From Pseudomonadota bacterium (GTDB lineage: Bacteria > Pseudomonadota > Gammaproteobacteria > Burkholderiales > Burkholderiaceae_B): a stretch of 9,131 bases of DNA. The stretch is taken from contig JAJYTK010000027.1 in NCBI GenBank assembly GCA_021793095.1, positions 1 to 9,131 on the forward strand, written 5' to 3'. Below are positions 8,247-9,131 of this stretch, piece by piece (position 1 is the stretch's first letter; each line of letters starts with the position of its first letter). The notes beneath the pieces were generated by a model that was not told the DNA's origin, ran no database searches, and saw only the letters and a program-made list of their open reading frames with translations. A program made the translations under genes and the position numbers.

Positions 8247-8972
8247 ATGAGTAATACTCAAAATGTGATCAATGATTTGGCACCCACTGGTGTGTTGCGC
8301 GTAGCCATTAACTATGGCAATCCGGTGCTGGCCCAGCGCCATCCCGAGTCGCCCGAGCCCCAAGGGGTTTCCGCCGATTTGGCCCGCGAATTAGCCAAGC
8401 GTCTAGGGCTGGAAATCCGTTTTTTGAGCTTTGATGCAGCTGGAAAGGTGTTTGAGGCGGTGTCCGATGGGGTTTGGGATCTGGCATTTATGGCGGTTGA
8501 TCCGCGCCGTGCAGAGGCCGTTGAGTTTACGGACCCTTACGTATTGATAGAGGGCACCTACATGGTCAAAGCTGATGACCCTTGGCAGTCAGTACAAGAG
8601 TTCGATCGCGAGGGGATGCGCATCGGTGTGGGCAAGGGGGCGGCCTATGATTTGTTCTTGTCCCGCCACCTCGAGCATGCGACTTTGGTCCGCGGGGCCA
8701 CCTCACCCGATGCGATTCGATTATTTGTAGAGGGTGAGGCTGATTGCGCGGCAGGGGTGCGGCAACCCTTAGAGGCCTATGCGGCCGCGCATGAAGGCTA
8801 CCGTGTGCTGCCTGATAGCTTTACCAGCATTCAACAGGCAATGGCGGTACCCAAAGGGCGCAAAACCGCCCAGGCCTTTCTGCAGACTTTTATTGCAGAG
8901 ATGAAAGCCAACGGCTTTGTGGCTCAGGCCTTGGAAAATAGCCAGCAAACGGCAGCGACCGTCGCTCCGTAA
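8247..8972 (+). CDS. Family 3 solute-binding protein without signal peptide (SBP_bac_3-like)
   Basis: The 241-aa protein has the fold signature of polar amino-acid-type ABC binding proteins (Pfam SBP_bac_3): GVLRVAI at residues 15-21, GVSADLARELAKRLGLE at 40-56, GVWDLAFMAVDPRRAEAVEFTDPY at about 75-98 (R88 or its neighbour fits the usual ligand carboxylate contact), and RIGVGKGAAYDLFL at 125-138. The N-terminus is only about 15 hydrophilic residues ahead of the first strand. No signal peptide or lipobox exists, and an in-frame stop blocks any extension. The usual YPPF-like segment is replaced by GNPVLAQ, and the Asp often found after the GxxD segment is absent from ADCAAGVRQPLEAY. It may be a cytosolic ligand-binding or enzymatic relative rather than a transporter part, since no permease or ATPase for it is nearby. 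It occupies the place where phoU is expected. The ligand is unknown. Confidence 0.85.
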   Translation: MSNTQNVINDLAPTGVLRVAINYGNPVLAQRHPESPEPQGVSADLARELAKRLGLEIRFLSFDAAGKVFEAVSDGVWDLAFMAVDPRRAEAVEFTDPYVLIEGTYMVKADDPWQSVQEFDREGMRIGVGKGAAYDLFLSRHLEHATLVRGATSPDAIRLFVEGEADCAAGVRQPLEAYAAAHEGYRVLPDSFTSIQQAMAVPKGRKTAQAFLQTFIAEMKANGFVAQALENSQQTAATVAP

Positions 8973-8985
8973 TATGAGCAAAAGA

Positions 8986-9019
8986 AAAGGCTTATGCAAA
9001 AAACATTGCATAAGCCTTT
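8986..9019. terminator. Bidirectional Rho-independent terminator between convergent genes
   Basis: AAAGGCTTATGCA (8986-8998) is perfectly complementary to TGCATAAGCCTTT (9007-9019). One more A-T pair (8999/9006) makes a 14-bp stem with a 6-base loop. On the + strand it is followed by TTTAGTATTT, a modest T-tract. Read on the - strand it is followed by CCTTTTCTTTT, a better one. It lies 13 bp after the solute-binding gene stop and 6 bp beyond the tRNA 3' end, so it most likely stops both transcripts. Confidence 0.88.
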
Positions 9020-9025
9020 AGTATT

Positions 9026-9102
<77 letters not shown>

Positions 9103-9111
9103 AAAAAAAGT

Positions 9112-9117
9112 ATTATA
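9112..9117 (-). promoter_or_regulatory. -10 element of the tRNA-Pro promoter
   Basis: On the - strand the sequence TATAAT is a perfect sigma-70 -10 hexamer, separated from the first base of the mature tRNA by 9 bases (ACTTTTTTT). Transcription would therefore start only about 2-4 bases before the tRNA. The -35 box would lie beyond the right edge of the window and cannot be checked. Confidence 0.7.
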
Positions 9118-9131
9118 GGCAGGGTTTAAAT

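Overview
The window is a stretch of bacterial core chromosome. Gene content and order (ftsH-folP-glmM, then pstSCAB) fit a betaproteobacterium of the order Burkholderiales, most likely an Alcaligenaceae-type organism with moderate GC. This assignment rests on gene order and protein character recalled from the family, not on a database search, and I cannot name a genus. All protein genes lie on the + strand and are intact except ftsH, which is cut by the left edge. A tRNA gene on the - strand closes the right end.

Layout: (1) 1-3372 holds the housekeeping block: the C-terminal 388 residues of the membrane protease FtsH, dihydropteroate synthase FolP, and phosphoglucosamine mutase GlmM. folP and glmM overlap by an ATGA junction. 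(2) 3434-4216 encodes an OlsB-type GNAT acyltransferase, the enzyme class that makes lyso-ornithine lipid. (3) 4217-4360 is the pst promoter region and carries a clear Pho box (two TGTCAT half-sites 11 bp apart). (4) 4361-8105 is pstS-pstC-pstA-pstB, a complete high-affinity phosphate ABC importer. (5) 8106-8246 is a 141-bp leader with a stem-loop. It precedes a family-3 solute-binding protein (8247-8972) that has no signal peptide. (6) 8986-9019 is a strong hairpin, probably a shared terminator for the convergent solute-binding gene and tRNA-Pro(UGG) (9026-9102, - strand). The tRNA has a perfect -10 hexamer just upstream.

How it fits together: the right two thirds look like a phosphate-starvation locus. 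PstS captures phosphate in the periplasm, PstC and PstA form the channel, and PstB drives transport. The Pho box implies PhoB control. The OlsB-like gene sits directly upstream of that Pho box, at the glmM-pstS junction. This suggests a link between phosphate scarcity and phosphorus-free membrane lipids, although no Pho box precedes olsB itself. phoU, which usually follows pstB, is not here; the cytosolic-looking solute-binding protein occupies that place. There are no mobile elements, CRISPR arrays, phage genes or clear pseudogenes. I see no wholly new system; the points worth checking are the olsB position, the signal-less binding protein with its leader, and the missing phoU.
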